Shown here one piece after another: positions 47,965-56,668 of a stretch of 64,000 bases of DNA (position 1 is its first letter; every line of letters starts with the position of its first letter). The notes under the pieces are model-generated. The model was not told the origin of the DNA, made no database searches, and saw only the letters and a program-made list of their open reading frames with translations. Origin of the DNA: Candidatus Thiodiazotropha endoloripes (lineage in GTDB: Bacteria > Pseudomonadota > Gammaproteobacteria > Chromatiales > Chromatiaceae); assembly GCF_001708965.1 (NCBI RefSeq), contig NZ_LVJW01000003.1, positions 2,211,834 through 2,275,833 of the forward strand, in the 5' to 3' direction. The position numbers and the translations under genes are program-made.

Positions 47965-48300
47965 ATGATTAAACAGTGGCTCAATCAAATAGAGCAATGG
48001 TTGTTCGGTGATTATAAAAATCAGCAGAAATCTGATCTGAAAAGCTCTGATGAGCCCAATCCAGTCCGCAGACGACTCTTCAGGCAGGCAGCCATCGGTG
48101 CAGCAGGTGTCACTGGAACCGCAGGATTGGCGAAGAGCGTTGTCGATGCGGTTCCAGAGCCCGACTTGAAACAGAAATACCATCAAGATGCCACACAAGG
48201 AGAGACAGAACTCAGTCAGAGAGAATATGTGGTAATGACCAACCGGGAGAAGGAGGCAATGCTGCAATCGTTCATTGATAACTACAACAACAAAACCTGA
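47965..48300 (+). CDS. Small Tat-signal protein, function unknown
   Basis: The 111-residue protein has a polar start, an arginine-rich Tat-like motif (NPVRRRLFRQAAIGAAG), a short hydrophobic stretch and a polar tail (REYVVMTNREKEAMLQSFID). It resembles the small Tat-signal proteins that precede respiratory Fe-S or formate-dehydrogenase genes, perhaps an assembly factor or small subunit. It has no Cys at all, so it binds no cluster by itself. It is the first gene after the sigma-54 promoter, 53 bp before the ferredoxin gene. No family is recognised with confidence. Confidence 0.65.
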   Translation: MIKQWLNQIEQWLFGDYKNQQKSDLKSSDEPNPVRRRLFRQAAIGAAGVTGTAGLAKSVVDAVPEPDLKQKYHQDATQGETELSQREYVVMTNREKEAMLQSFIDNYNNKT

Positions 48301-48353
48301 GCAGCATGAGCTGGTTCACGCCTATTTGATAGCCACTCGATCAGAGGACAACC

Positions 48354-49382
48354 ATGCCGAAACAAGATTCGAGCAAAACAAAAGATAACAAACTCACCAG
48401 CCGCCGGGATTTCCTGCGCAGTGCAGGAAATTATACGGTGGCCTCACTCTCCGGCGCAGCAATGCTGCTCTCCGATCCGAAACCGGCAAAGGCCAATGTG
48501 ACCTGGGAGGAGCACTTCCAGAAGAACTATCGACTGATGACAGACGAGGAGAAACAAGAGGCCATCGAACGCCTCGAGACCCGCTATTCCGAAGAGTACG
48601 GCAAACAGGTTACAGTCGATGGCACCCCCTCCATCGAGGGGGTTCTGTTCGGATATGCACTGAATATTCAGAAGTGTATCGGTTGTCGTCGATGCGTGAA
48701 GGCCTGTGTCGCCGAGAATAATCAGTCCCGCGGAGATGAGCAGCAGATCGAGTGGATCCGGGTATTGCGCATGGAAAAGGGAAAGTTTTCAGAAGCGGAC
48801 AGGGATCAGCATGGCTATCCGGAATCATTTGGCGTTCAGGTCGGCGGAAATGCCTACAAACCAGCCGGTGTTGTACTGGAAGGCCAACACTACTATGAGC
48901 CGGAACAGGTTCCCGAAAAGGACGCCTTCTATTTTCCCATGCAGTGTATGCAGTGTGAGAAGCCACCCTGCGTCAAGGTCTGTCCGGTACGAACAACCTA
49001 CCGTGATCCGGATGGTATCGTCGTCATCGACTACAACTGGTGCATTGGCTGCCGTATGTGTATTGGCGCCTGCCCCTACTGGGCAAGGCGTTTCAATTGG
49101 GGTGAACCCAATCTACCCAAGGAGGAGATGAATCCTGTCACTCACTATCTTGGTAATCGTCCACGTATGAAAGGGGTTGTCGAGAAGTGCAGCTTCTGTG
49201 TTCAACGTACCCGCAAGGGCCGCTGGACGGCCTGCGTCGAGGTCTGCCCGGTAGGAGCCCGCAAATTCGGCAACCTGCTGGATCCGAACAGTGAAATCCG
49301 TAAGGTTCTGGCCAAGAAGAAGGTGTTCCGTCTGCGAGCAGACCTCAACACCTATCCAAAGTTTTTCTACTACATGGATTAA
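48354..49382 (+). CDS. Tat-exported four-cluster ferredoxin subunit, DsrO-like
   Basis: The 342-residue protein has a twin-arginine signal (LTSRRDFLRSAG, R17-R18) and sixteen cysteines in four groups: CIGCRRCVKAC (C108, C111, C114, C118), CMQCEKPPCVKVC, CIGCRMCIGAC and CSFCVQRTRKGRWTACVEVC. It should carry four [4Fe-4S] clusters in the periplasm and pass electrons between an NrfD quinone site and a cytochrome or catalytic subunit. The signal plus cluster layout resembles DsrO and TtrB/PhsB-type subunits. The NrfD gene follows it directly. Confidence 0.85.
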   Translation: MPKQDSSKTKDNKLTSRRDFLRSAGNYTVASLSGAAMLLSDPKPAKANVTWEEHFQKNYRLMTDEEKQEAIERLETRYSEEYGKQVTVDGTPSIEGVLFGYALNIQKCIGCRRCVKACVAENNQSRGDEQQIEWIRVLRMEKGKFSEADRDQHGYPESFGVQVGGNAYKPAGVVLEGQHYYEPEQVPEKDAFYFPMQCMQCEKPPCVKVCPVRTTYRDPDGIVVIDYNWCIGCRMCIGACPYWARRFNWGEPNLPKEEMNPVTHYLGNRPRMKGVVEKCSFCVQRTRKGRWTACVEVCPVGARKFGNLLDPNSEIRKVLAKKKVFRLRADLNTYPKFFYYMD

Positions 49383-49396
49383 TGGGAGACCCCATA

Positions 49397-50650
49397 ATGC
49401 GCTTTCTTCAGTTTGTGGTCGATTACCTCAAGGCAGGGTTTACCGGCGGTATCCTATTCTGGCTCTGGATGCTGTTCCTGCTGTTTTTCATCATGCTCTG
49501 GGGTTATGGCGAGTATGTACAGATCGCCAATGGCATGATTGTCACCAATCTTAACGATCAAGTCAGTTGGGGATTCTATCTGGCCAATTTTGTCTTCATG
49601 GTAGGTGTGGCAGCGGCTGCAGTGACTGTGGTTTTTCCCGCCTACGTCTATAAACACAAAGAGCTTCATCGAATCGTGGTGCTGGGTGAAATGATCGCCA
49701 TTGCCGCGGTAGTCATGTGCCTGCTGTTTGTGATTGCACATATGGGAAGACCCGACCGACTCTGGCATCTACTGCCGGTTATCGGCATTTTCAACTTTCC
49801 ACATGCCATGCTGACATGGGATGTGATCGTGCTGAATGGCTATCTGTTGTTGAATATCATTGGAGGCTACTACTACCTCTATAAGAAATATAGTGGTGGT
49901 GAAATCAATAAATCCTTCTATCTGCCGGTTGTCTATATTGCCATTGTATGGGCATTGAGTATCCACACTGTGACTGCATTCCTGATCAATACCATGCCGG
50001 CACGTCCTATGTGGTTCCATTCGATGATGCCAATCAAGTTCATCACCACCGCATTTGCTGCCGGACCATCACTCATCATTGTTGTGTTTTTACTGGTACG
50101 CCGTTTCACCCCCATGAAGATCGCCGATGAAGCCTTCCATCTACTCTCACAGATTGTGGTCTGGTGTCTTGGTATCGCACTGTTTCTGACCATGTCGGAA
50201 ATTGTGACTGAACTCTACCCCGCGACCGAACACTCCCTGGGACTACAATATCTGATGTTTGGACACAATGGTCTGAATAGTCTGGTGCCCTTTTTCTGGA
50301 CAGCGCTCTCATTGATGGTGGGATCCTTCATACTGCTGCTGATCCCCAGGATAAGAAAAAATCTTACCCTGCTGCCGTTCGTCTGTATTGCCGCATTCGT
50401 CGGCATCTGGATCGAAAAAGGTATGGGATTGATGCTGCCCGGCGTGATTCCAACCCCGGTTGGCGAGTTCGCAGAGTATACCCCAAGCCATATTGAATTG
50501 ATGGTGGTGGGTGGTATCTGGGCAATTGGTTTCTTCCTGCTCACCTTCATGCTGAAAGGCGCAGTGGCGGTACTGCAGGGAGAGGTTCGTTACAGAACCG
50601 AAACCAGCAAACAGGCAGTTTCAGAGCAGCAGGCAGAAGCAGCAACCTGA
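49397..50650 (+). CDS. NrfD/PsrC-family quinone-interacting membrane protein, DsrP-like
   Basis: The protein (417 residues from the ATG at 49397) has about 10 membrane helices, beginning GGILFWLWMLFLLFFIMLWG. It shows family features such as WGFYLANFVFMVGVAAAAV, AHMGRPDRLWHLLP and HSMMPIKFITTAFAAGPSL. NrfD-type subunits oxidise or reduce quinones and exchange electrons with a periplasmic ferredoxin. The length and HybB/DsrP-like pattern favour the 10-helix subgroup. An in-frame ATG at 49382 overlaps the previous stop, but GGGAGA supports 49397. Confidence 0.87.
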   Translation: MRFLQFVVDYLKAGFTGGILFWLWMLFLLFFIMLWGYGEYVQIANGMIVTNLNDQVSWGFYLANFVFMVGVAAAAVTVVFPAYVYKHKELHRIVVLGEMIAIAAVVMCLLFVIAHMGRPDRLWHLLPVIGIFNFPHAMLTWDVIVLNGYLLLNIIGGYYYLYKKYSGGEINKSFYLPVVYIAIVWALSIHTVTAFLINTMPARPMWFHSMMPIKFITTAFAAGPSLIIVVFLLVRRFTPMKIADEAFHLLSQIVVWCLGIALFLTMSEIVTELYPATEHSLGLQYLMFGHNGLNSLVPFFWTALSLMVGSFILLLIPRIRKNLTLLPFVCIAAFVGIWIEKGMGLMLPGVIPTPVGEFAEYTPSHIELMVVGGIWAIGFFLLTFMLKGAVAVLQGEVRYRTETSKQAVSEQQAEAAT

Positions 50651-50697
50651 GTGAATGAAGCTTGGAATGAACAGGCATACTCGATTTGGAGAAAAAC

Positions 50698-51510
50698 ATG
50701 ACATGCTATCGAAATCATCAGACACTGTTTGGTTTATGTCTGCTGCTTTTTCTATTCACCAGCCCTCTGCTGGCCACAGAAAATCAGACTGACCAGGAGT
50801 GTTTCGAGAGCCGGGACGGCATGTCACAGGTCAGGGTTCGTGAAATCAGCCCTGGGCTGGTTAATGTCAAGTGCTCATCAACCACCGGGGGCGTTCTCTG
50901 GTGGGGTGACCCGTTTGCAGGCACCATTCCTATGGGAGATATGGATATCGAAGCAGATTACTCCAATGAAGAGGCGGTGGTGAAACCCCGTGAGCCAGAA
51001 CTCGATAAAAATAAAATGCTGACCATATGCAGCATGGCCTGTCATGATGGCAACTATGTACCGATTCCCCATAGCAAGACTCCACGCCCACTTAAAATGC
51101 ATCTGGACACGGTACCAGATGCGATGAATCTCAAGCATGGTAAGGGAAACATCTGGTGTCTGGATTGTCACCATCTGGTGGAACGCACCAAACTGATTGA
51201 CAATTTCGGTTACTCAATCAGTTTCAACCAGCCCCAGAAGCTGTGTGGAAAATGCCATGGGCAGGTCTATCGGGCCTGGCGGGATGGTCTCCATGGCAAG
51301 CGTATCGGTATGTGGGACAAAGGAGGAAAGAAACGCTGGTGGGTCTGTACTGAATGTCATAATCCACACGACGTTGAACAGAAGGAGAGAAACTCAGGCT
51401 TTGCTCAGTTACGTCCAGAACCGGCGCCTAACCTGCCCAAGGGAATGGTCAATGCGGATCACGAACGGATGCATCATGGGGCACACCCGGATGAAACAGG
51501 TCATGAGTGA
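50698..51510 (+). CDS. Periplasmic multihaem cytochrome c with a CX3CH site
   Basis: The 270-residue protein has a signal peptide (LFGLCLLLFLFTSPLLA) and haem motifs CLDCH, CGKCH and CTECH. It also has CSMACH, in which three residues separate the cysteines (CX3CH). It is therefore a trihaem or tetrahaem cytochrome. Extra histidines (HLDTVPDAMNLKHGKGN, a C-terminal HERMHHGAHPDETGH tail) may be distal ligands or bind metal. It follows the ferredoxin and NrfD genes and could be their electron partner, recalling DsrJ. The ATG at 50698 has GGAG upstream; a TTG at 50686 is less likely. Confidence 0.82.
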   Translation: MTCYRNHQTLFGLCLLLFLFTSPLLATENQTDQECFESRDGMSQVRVREISPGLVNVKCSSTTGGVLWWGDPFAGTIPMGDMDIEADYSNEEAVVKPREPELDKNKMLTICSMACHDGNYVPIPHSKTPRPLKMHLDTVPDAMNLKHGKGNIWCLDCHHLVERTKLIDNFGYSISFNQPQKLCGKCHGQVYRAWRDGLHGKRIGMWDKGGKKRWWVCTECHNPHDVEQKERNSGFAQLRPEPAPNLPKGMVNADHERMHHGAHPDETGHE

Positions 51511-51624
51511 TGCCACAGGCTGAATCTATGCATTCAAATAACATACGATGAATCCAGTGTTTATAAAGCAAGGCTCGTTTACTCCATACTCGGATCCTAT
51601 CCAGTTTATACACGGAAAATTGTC

Positions 51625-51951
51625 ATGATAAGTCAACCCAGAATGATCAGCGCAACTCTATTTATCGTCCTTTTTATATTACCGGTCTGCACAATGGCCA
51701 TGGATGCAGCGGAGCTCTATCACGAACGAACCTGTATTGCCTGCCATGGCGCCAATGGCAAACAGCCTGTGATGGATGAGTATCCAAAATTAGCCGGCCA
51801 AGCTGAGGCCTATCTCTTGACGCAAATGAAAGATATCAAGAACGGTTACAGGACAAACGCACATTCTGTCGCGATGCAAAATGTCATGCACCTGGTGAGT
51901 GACGAAGAGATTGCCGTATTGGCAAAATGGCTTGCGTCACTGTCTGAATGA
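51625..51951 (+). CDS. Small class I cytochrome c (c553/c5-like), copy 1
   Basis: The 108-residue protein has a signal peptide (FIVLFILPVCTMA), one haem site (CIACHGANGKQPVMDEYP) and a later Met (MQNVMH) as likely sixth ligand. The core LAGQAEAYLLTQMKDIKNGY is typical of c4/c553 domains. It should carry electrons in the periplasm for the adjacent operon. A close relative is encoded at 52903-53235. Confidence 0.88.
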   Translation: MISQPRMISATLFIVLFILPVCTMAMDAAELYHERTCIACHGANGKQPVMDEYPKLAGQAEAYLLTQMKDIKNGYRTNAHSVAMQNVMHLVSDEEIAVLAKWLASLSE

Positions 51952-51992
51952 TTTTTAGATCCAAACAGCGCCAATTGGTTGAATCATCTGCA

Positions 51993-52451
51993 TCAATCAG
52001 ACCAGACGTCATCAACCAAAGCAGCAACCTGCTGATAATAGGTATCGCGGTCCAACCCGAGGATGGTTGCACCGAAAATTTCTGCATCGTTGGCTGTAGC
52101 GAGATCGCCATAGTTGACCAGCACCAATTGATAGAGGATGAGCATAGGAAGATCGTCGTGCCGATTTTCAAAATAGCTATGCAGCATGATGGTGTAACCG
52201 TCTTCGGGATTCTCCGAGACTGGTTCAGTTCTGGCAAACATACCGGGATCGATACCCTCGGAGACAAATCTGAGCTCTACCGGATAGCGGACGGATTTTC
52301 GATCCTCAAGCATCTCAAGTACAGTCTGGTAATCAATTACCCGATCATAGCGTCCGCGTATCTCTTCCGCTTTTTCCCGGGCGTGCAGCGAGACAGCACT
52401 GTGGACGACCTTCCCCGCTCGTTTTTTGACCTTGGGCTTATGATCTGTCAT
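51993..52451 (-). CDS. Conserved-looking protein of unknown function
   Basis: The 152-residue protein begins with a basic segment (MTDHKPKVKKRAGKV) and continues as a soluble alpha/beta protein (DYQTVLEMLEDRKSVRYPVE, then HDDLPMLILYQLVLVNYGDL). It has no signal, membrane helix, Cys or haem site. It lies inside the cytochrome cluster but is transcribed the opposite way, divergent from the 52489 gene across 37 bp. I do not recognise a family. Confidence 0.55.
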   Translation of the reverse strand: MTDHKPKVKKRAGKVVHSAVSLHAREKAEEIRGRYDRVIDYQTVLEMLEDRKSVRYPVELRFVSEGIDPGMFARTEPVSENPEDGYTIMLHSYFENRHDDLPMLILYQLVLVNYGDLATANDAEIFGATILGLDRDTYYQQVAALVDDVWSD

Positions 52452-52488
52452 GACAATCTCTCATTAGTTTCTCCAACAAGGATAACGT

Positions 52489-52860
52489 ATGCCTGAATAC
52501 ACTCTGAAGTTTAGCGAAGATCCTGTAGAAGAATCCAGACTTCGCACCATGGATGAGATAAATCAGTTCATCCGCATGATGGATGGAAAACCATTGGCCG
52601 TGGTTACCCTTGATGATAGACAGAGTGATCTATGGGACACAGAGGGTGATGTGGACTATCAGGATCAGTACGGAGAGCAAATCATCAGCCAGATTTCGGA
52701 TGATGAGACTGAAACGTTACTTATCAGAAACAGTAACGGACTCCCCCTGGCATTGGGAGTGAAAAATCATAACCATGGCTGGCAAGGCCTTGGCATTGAA
52801 AAACGGCTTCGTTTTGAAGTCGCCAGAATGTTTCAGAGCGATGAGACAGAGTTCGAATGA
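52489..52860 (+). CDS. Small acidic protein of unknown function
   Basis: The 123-residue soluble protein has an AGGA upstream of its ATG and no signal or cysteine. It is acidic (SDDETETLLIRNSNG, FQSDETEFE) and contains the strand-like KPLAVVTLDDRQSDLWDT. It lies between the two small cytochrome genes and may belong to the same transcription unit as the second. No family is recognised. Confidence 0.55.
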   Translation: MPEYTLKFSEDPVEESRLRTMDEINQFIRMMDGKPLAVVTLDDRQSDLWDTEGDVDYQDQYGEQIISQISDDETETLLIRNSNGLPLALGVKNHNHGWQGLGIEKRLRFEVARMFQSDETEFE

Positions 52861-52902
52861 GTACAGAAATTATACAGATTTTTGTTAGCCTCAGAGGTTG
52901 AT

Positions 52903-53235
52903 ATGAAAAAATCAAAATACATTGGTAGATCCAGTTTTCTTCTGATCGCCACAATAGCGATTTCCAGCGCTTATGCAGAGAATTCAGATGGCAATATTGC
53001 CAGTCTCTATCTGGCGAAAGCGTGTGCCGGTTGCCATGGAGTGGATGGCAGAACACCAACAACACCTTATTACCCAATCATAGCTGGGCAAAACGAGGGT
53101 TACCTTTACAATCAGATGAGGGATTTCAAGAACGGCAGTCGTTCAAACAGTATGTCAAGTGTGATGAAAGGCATCATGAGCGCAGTCAGTGAGCAGGAGA
53201 TACGTTTCATTTCAGTTTGGCTAGCCAAACAGTAG
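52903..53235 (+). CDS. Small class I cytochrome c, copy 2
   Basis: The 110-residue protein has a signal peptide (FLLIATIAISSAYA), a haem site CAGCHGVDGR and the c553 core IIAGQNEGYLYNQMRDFKNG, with Met residues in SSVMKGIMSAVS as the likely axial ligand. It is clearly related to the 51625 protein in length and order of motifs, so a local duplication is likely. The ATG at 52903 has AGAGG upstream; the frame extends 21 bp further. Confidence 0.88.
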   Translation: MKKSKYIGRSSFLLIATIAISSAYAENSDGNIASLYLAKACAGCHGVDGRTPTTPYYPIIAGQNEGYLYNQMRDFKNGSRSNSMSSVMKGIMSAVSEQEIRFISVWLAKQ

Positions 53236-53244
53236 CTATCTCGA

Positions 53245-54612
53245 TCAGCTTGCTTTGTAACTATTTTCATCTAACTCGTAGCGTTTGATCATACGATAGA
53301 TACTTCGCTCACTGATACCCATGACTTCGGCCACTTTGCCCCGACGCCCGGAGTATTTCTTTAACTGATAGGATAAGTAGTGTGCTTCCAGTTCCTCCAT
53401 GGAAGGATCGTGATCAAAACTCAGAGTGACAGCTCCTTCACTCTTGCCAAGTATACGGCTAAATGAAAAATGCTCAGGCTTAATGATCTGTCGGTCACCA
53501 GAGAGAATAATTGCCCTTTCGATCACATTCTTCAGTTCTCTGATGTTACCTGGCCAGTCATATGAGACCAACGAACGAATCGCGGATGAAGAGAGGTTCT
53601 TGATAACGCGTGTCGAGAAATTGTGATTTCTTACAAAGTGCGCAGCCAACTCCGGTATATCGTCACGCCTGTCACGTAATGGCGGTATAACAATATTGAA
53701 TGCATTGAGTCTGAAAAACAGATCGGAACGAAAGTTACCTTCAGCCGACATGGTTTCCAAATCCCGATTCGTAGCAGCGACAATTCTGACATTCGCTGTC
53801 AGATCCTTGGTACTTCCCAACCTTCGGTATTGCCCGGTTTCGAGTACACGCAAAAGTTTGGCCTGACCGCTACTGTTGATTTCACCAATTTCGTCAAGAA
53901 ACAGCGTGCCGCCCTCTGCCCCTTCGATCAGGCCCTTCTTTTGCTTGTCAGCACCGGTAAATGCGCCTTTTTCATGGCCAAACAACTCTGATTCAAACAG
54001 GTTTTCCTGGAGCGTACAGCAGTCAACGGCAACATAGTTGTGTTTTTTTCTATGGCTGTGCGCATGGATGGCCCGTGCCACCAATTCCTTACCTGAGCCA
54101 CTCTCCCCCTGTATCAATACAGTAATATCGTTAGGCGCCACAGCACCGATCATCTGTTTCAGTTCAGCCATTTCAGCACTGTTTCCAACCAGGGAGGAGT
54201 TGCGCTGAATACTCTGCTCCAACTGCCTTTTGCAGAACATATGGTCTCTACGCAAGGCAGCATTATCGAGTGCCCTCTCAACGGTTATTGTCAATGTATC
54301 GAGACTGACAGGCTTTAATATATAATCCACTGCGCCGGCTTTTATGGCGCTTACGGCATCGCGCACCGATCCAAATGCAGTCAAAACAATAACTGGATAG
54401 TTGACCGATATTTTTTCAATATACTCAAGACTATTGGCATCAGGCAGACGGGCATCAGTAATAATCAACGATGGCTCATACTTTTCCAGGTAGTCCATTA
54501 CACTGTGCCAACGACTCAGCCCTTCCACCTCATAGTCCATATTAGACAGATGCTGTATCATCAGAGTCCTGAGCGTATCGTCATCCTCTACTACTACGAG
54601 TTTGGATTTCAT
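53245..54612 (-). CDS. Sigma-54-dependent response regulator, NtrC class
   Basis: The 455-residue protein has a receiver domain with the phosphorylated D53 (IITDARLPD) and K100, an AAA+ domain with Walker A GESGSGKE (169-176), the sigma-54 contact loop GAFTGA (216-221), Walker [10 protein letters not shown] and the arginine-finger region. It ends in a Fis-type HTH ([20 protein letters not shown]). It is translationally coupled to the kinase gene (54609-54612 overlap). The four TGAC-N5-GTCA palindromes and three sigma-54 promoters nearby are its likely targets. Confidence 0.95.
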   Translation of the reverse strand: MKSKLVVVEDDDTLRTLMIQHLSNMDYEVEGLSRWHSVMDYLEKYEPSLIITDARLPDANSLEYIEKISVNYPVIVLTAFGSVRDAVSAIKAGAVDYILKPVSLDTLTITVERALDNAALRRDHMFCKRQLEQSIQRNSSLVGNSAEMAELKQMIGAVAPNDITVLIQGESGSGKELVARAIHAHSHRKKHNYVAVDCCTLQENLFESELFGHEKGAFTGADKQKKGLIEGAEGGTLFLDEIGEINSSGQAKLLRVLETGQYRRLGSTKDLTANVRIVAATNRDLETMSAEGNFRSDLFFRLNAFNIVIPPLRDRRDDIPELAAHFVRNHNFSTRVIKNLSSSAIRSLVSYDWPGNIRELKNVIERAIILSGDRQIIKPEHFSFSRILGKSEGAVTLSFDHDPSMEELEAHYLSYQLKKYSGRRGKVAEVMGISERSIYRMIKRYELDENSYKAS

Positions 54613-56465
54613 CTATCCCCCTCCAGTTCGTTCTGAGCATTCGGCAGTACCACAGTAAACACACTGCCAATAGAAACTTCACTGGTCACATTTATGGTCC
54701 CACCATATTTTTCTATTATCGCCAAACTGATTGAAAGACCTAAACCCGTACCTCTGACATCGTCGGCACGACGCGAGAAGAATGGGTCAAAAATATAGGG
54801 TAGATCTTTAGGCCGGATCCCAGCACCGGTATCAGAGAAAACCATCTGAACCTTATCCTCAACGACCGAGCCGGAAACCGTTAAAATGCCACCACTCGGC
54901 ATGGCATGAAATGCATTCTGCGTGAGATTGAGAGCTACCATCCTGATTTCACTGTCAGAGGCCAGGACCCTGAGGGTCTCATTCTCATACTTCTCTTCAA
55001 TTGTGATGTTCGCCTCATCTGCCTGCCATCTGATCAGCGCAAGTGTGTCATTGATAGCAGCAGCAACATCGACCAGCTCCAAGTTTTCCTGTGGCAAGGC
55101 ACCCAGCTTCAACAACTTGCCGGTAATCTCAATACAGGTATTGATCTGATCATCAATCAGTTCAAAATTTTGTTTGATGTTATCCGTGAAGTTGTTTCTG
55201 ACAACAATCTCGTTCTTGGTGGCATCCATTGCCAACTTAAGTGATGCCAGAGGATTATGAATCTCATGAGCCACACCTGTGGCCAGACGCCCTAATTCTG
55301 AGAGTTTCTGTTCCTGGGAATATTTAACCGCTTTTTCAAGATCACGAATTGATTCAACAATCAGGGTCTTCTCCTTCCCACCCTGCCGAATCGTCATCGG
55401 CGCCGCAAAAATCTCCACCTCAAAGGTTGTAAGATCCAAGCGGTGGTGTTGATGCACCACTTTGATCGGCGTTTTGCTCAGCGACATTTCATGAATCGGG
55501 CAGTTGATCAGCGTTGGCGGACAGGGTTTGTTACAGTTGTGCGTGACACCGTAACAGGTTGCACCGACTTCCAATCTATCCTCAAGCCTGTGTTGTTCGC
55601 AATAGGCTTTATTGACGAGCACAACTTTGAAGTTTTCATCAATAATCCTGATCCCGTCCGGGATGGCATCAACCAGTGCCTGCAGGAATCCCCGCTGCTC
55701 CTCCAACTCAAGCATTTTCTCATGCAACCGCTCTGCCATCAGATCGAAGGTAGAGCCAAGTCGGCTGAGTTCATCTGACCCCTGCATGTCGACCCGGGTT
55801 TGTAAATTCCCACCCGTCAACTCCTGACTTGCATTAGTGAGCTGATTGACCGGTCTGAGAATATGACTGTGTATGAACCACCAGCCACCGACCAGGTTGA
55901 GAATCACAATCAGGGATCCTGCACTCATCAGCATCAGGGTGGTAGTACTTACCTTGTGTCTGATTGGGCTGGCGTCGTAGTCGACATAGAGTATACCGTT
56001 GATCGGATTCTGCTCAGCCGGACCATGACACTCTTTACAGGCTGGCTTGTTGTGTACGGGATTGATGCTGCGCAGCAACTCCTGCTGTGACTCATTCTGT
56101 ATGAAGTGGGTTGTTTGAAGACTGGCCAGGTAGGGGGATTCCAGTTTTTTACCAAAATCCCCTTCACGACTGCTGAAACGGATCTCACCGGCCGGATTGG
56201 TGATGAAAACCCTGACGATACCCTCTTGTTCCCCGAGCTTTTTCACCATCTCACTCAAGCCAGGCAAGTCTCGCTTGAGCATGGCATTCTCCAGGGAAAC
56301 CTGCAGCAATTTGTTGACTTGGTTGGCGGTATCCGCTCTCGCACCTTCCAGTTCCGATTGATAGATCGGTATGTAGAGCAATAGAAATACCAGGGTACTT
56401 ATGACGAGACCTGATGTGGTACCGAGGATGAATTTTCTATTCAGGCTGTCGCTTATCCAGTTCAT
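54609..56465 (-). CDS. Sensor histidine kinase with periplasmic haem-c site
   Basis: From the ATG at 56465 (TTG four codons upstream is possible) this is a 618-residue kinase. A first membrane helix (about 14-33) and a periplasmic domain carry PACKECHGPAEQNP, a CxxCH haem site (C143, C146, H147). A second helix (about 176-199) is followed by a HAMP domain (to about 260). A PAS domain has four cysteines in a CYGVTHNCNKPCPPTLINCP stretch (304-322). The kinase core follows, with the phosphorylated His in GVAHEIHNPL (H400), N-box and GTGLGLSI. The haem suggests periplasmic redox or ligand sensing. Confidence 0.93.
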   Translation of the reverse strand: MNWISDSLNRKFILGTTSGLVISTLVFLLLYIPIYQSELEGARADTANQVNKLLQVSLENAMLKRDLPGLSEMVKKLGEQEGIVRVFITNPAGEIRFSSREGDFGKKLESPYLASLQTTHFIQNESQQELLRSINPVHNKPACKECHGPAEQNPINGILYVDYDASPIRHKVSTTTLMLMSAGSLIVILNLVGGWWFIHSHILRPVNQLTNASQELTGGNLQTRVDMQGSDELSRLGSTFDLMAERLHEKMLELEEQRGFLQALVDAIPDGIRIIDENFKVVLVNKAYCEQHRLEDRLEVGATCYGVTHNCNKPCPPTLINCPIHEMSLSKTPIKVVHQHHRLDLTTFEVEIFAAPMTIRQGGKEKTLIVESIRDLEKAVKYSQEQKLSELGRLATGVAHEIHNPLASLKLAMDATKNEIVVRNNFTDNIKQNFELIDDQINTCIEITGKLLKLGALPQENLELVDVAAAINDTLALIRWQADEANITIEEKYENETLRVLASDSEIRMVALNLTQNAFHAMPSGGILTVSGSVVEDKVQMVFSDTGAGIRPKDLPYIFDPFFSRRADDVRGTGLGLSISLAIIEKYGGTINVTSEVSIGSVFTVVLPNAQNELEGDR

Positions 56466-56533
56466 CACTTGTAACAACTCAGTTGCTCAGGATCAGATGT
56501 CCTGATTGTAATATTAAAAAAAACCCGTTTTTC

Positions 56534-56546
56534 TGACAATTTGTCA
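56534..56546. promoter_or_regulatory. Putative upstream activator site B (UAS)
   Basis: TGACAATTTGTCA lies between the kinase gene and the 56669 gene. Its centre is 65 bp before the sigma-54 promoter at 56604, and about 75 bp before the kinase start, so it might also serve autoregulation. Confidence 0.65.
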
Positions 56547-56603
56547 TGTTTCAAAGGAGAATCCAATGATTCTTTTCTCCTTGAAGCCTCAATTTCAGCT
56601 CTT

Positions 56604-56619
56604 TGGCTTGTGTTTTGCT
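56604..56619 (+). promoter_or_regulatory. Sigma-54 promoter for the 56669 gene
   Basis: TGGCTTGTGTTTTGCT has GG-N10-GC spacing and a good -12 box. The start point near 56630 excludes the upstream ATG at 56603 and fixes translation at 56669. Confidence 0.75.
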
Positions 56620-56668
56620 CATAAATTGGGAATCTGAACGCAATATCCTATCTGGAGGAGGAGCGAGA

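Noticed and set aside
47848-48267. 139-codon minus-strand frame
   Set aside because: Antisense to the 47965 gene and its leader; no family features.
48354-51510. Calling the operon dsrJOP
   Set aside because: The haem count and size of the cytochrome differ from DsrJ and no dsr gene is adjacent; only DsrO/DsrP-like features are supported.
52447-52456. Palindrome TGTCATGACA as a fifth activator site
   Set aside because: Arm spacing differs from TGAC-N5-GTCA and it covers the start codon of the 51993-52451 gene.
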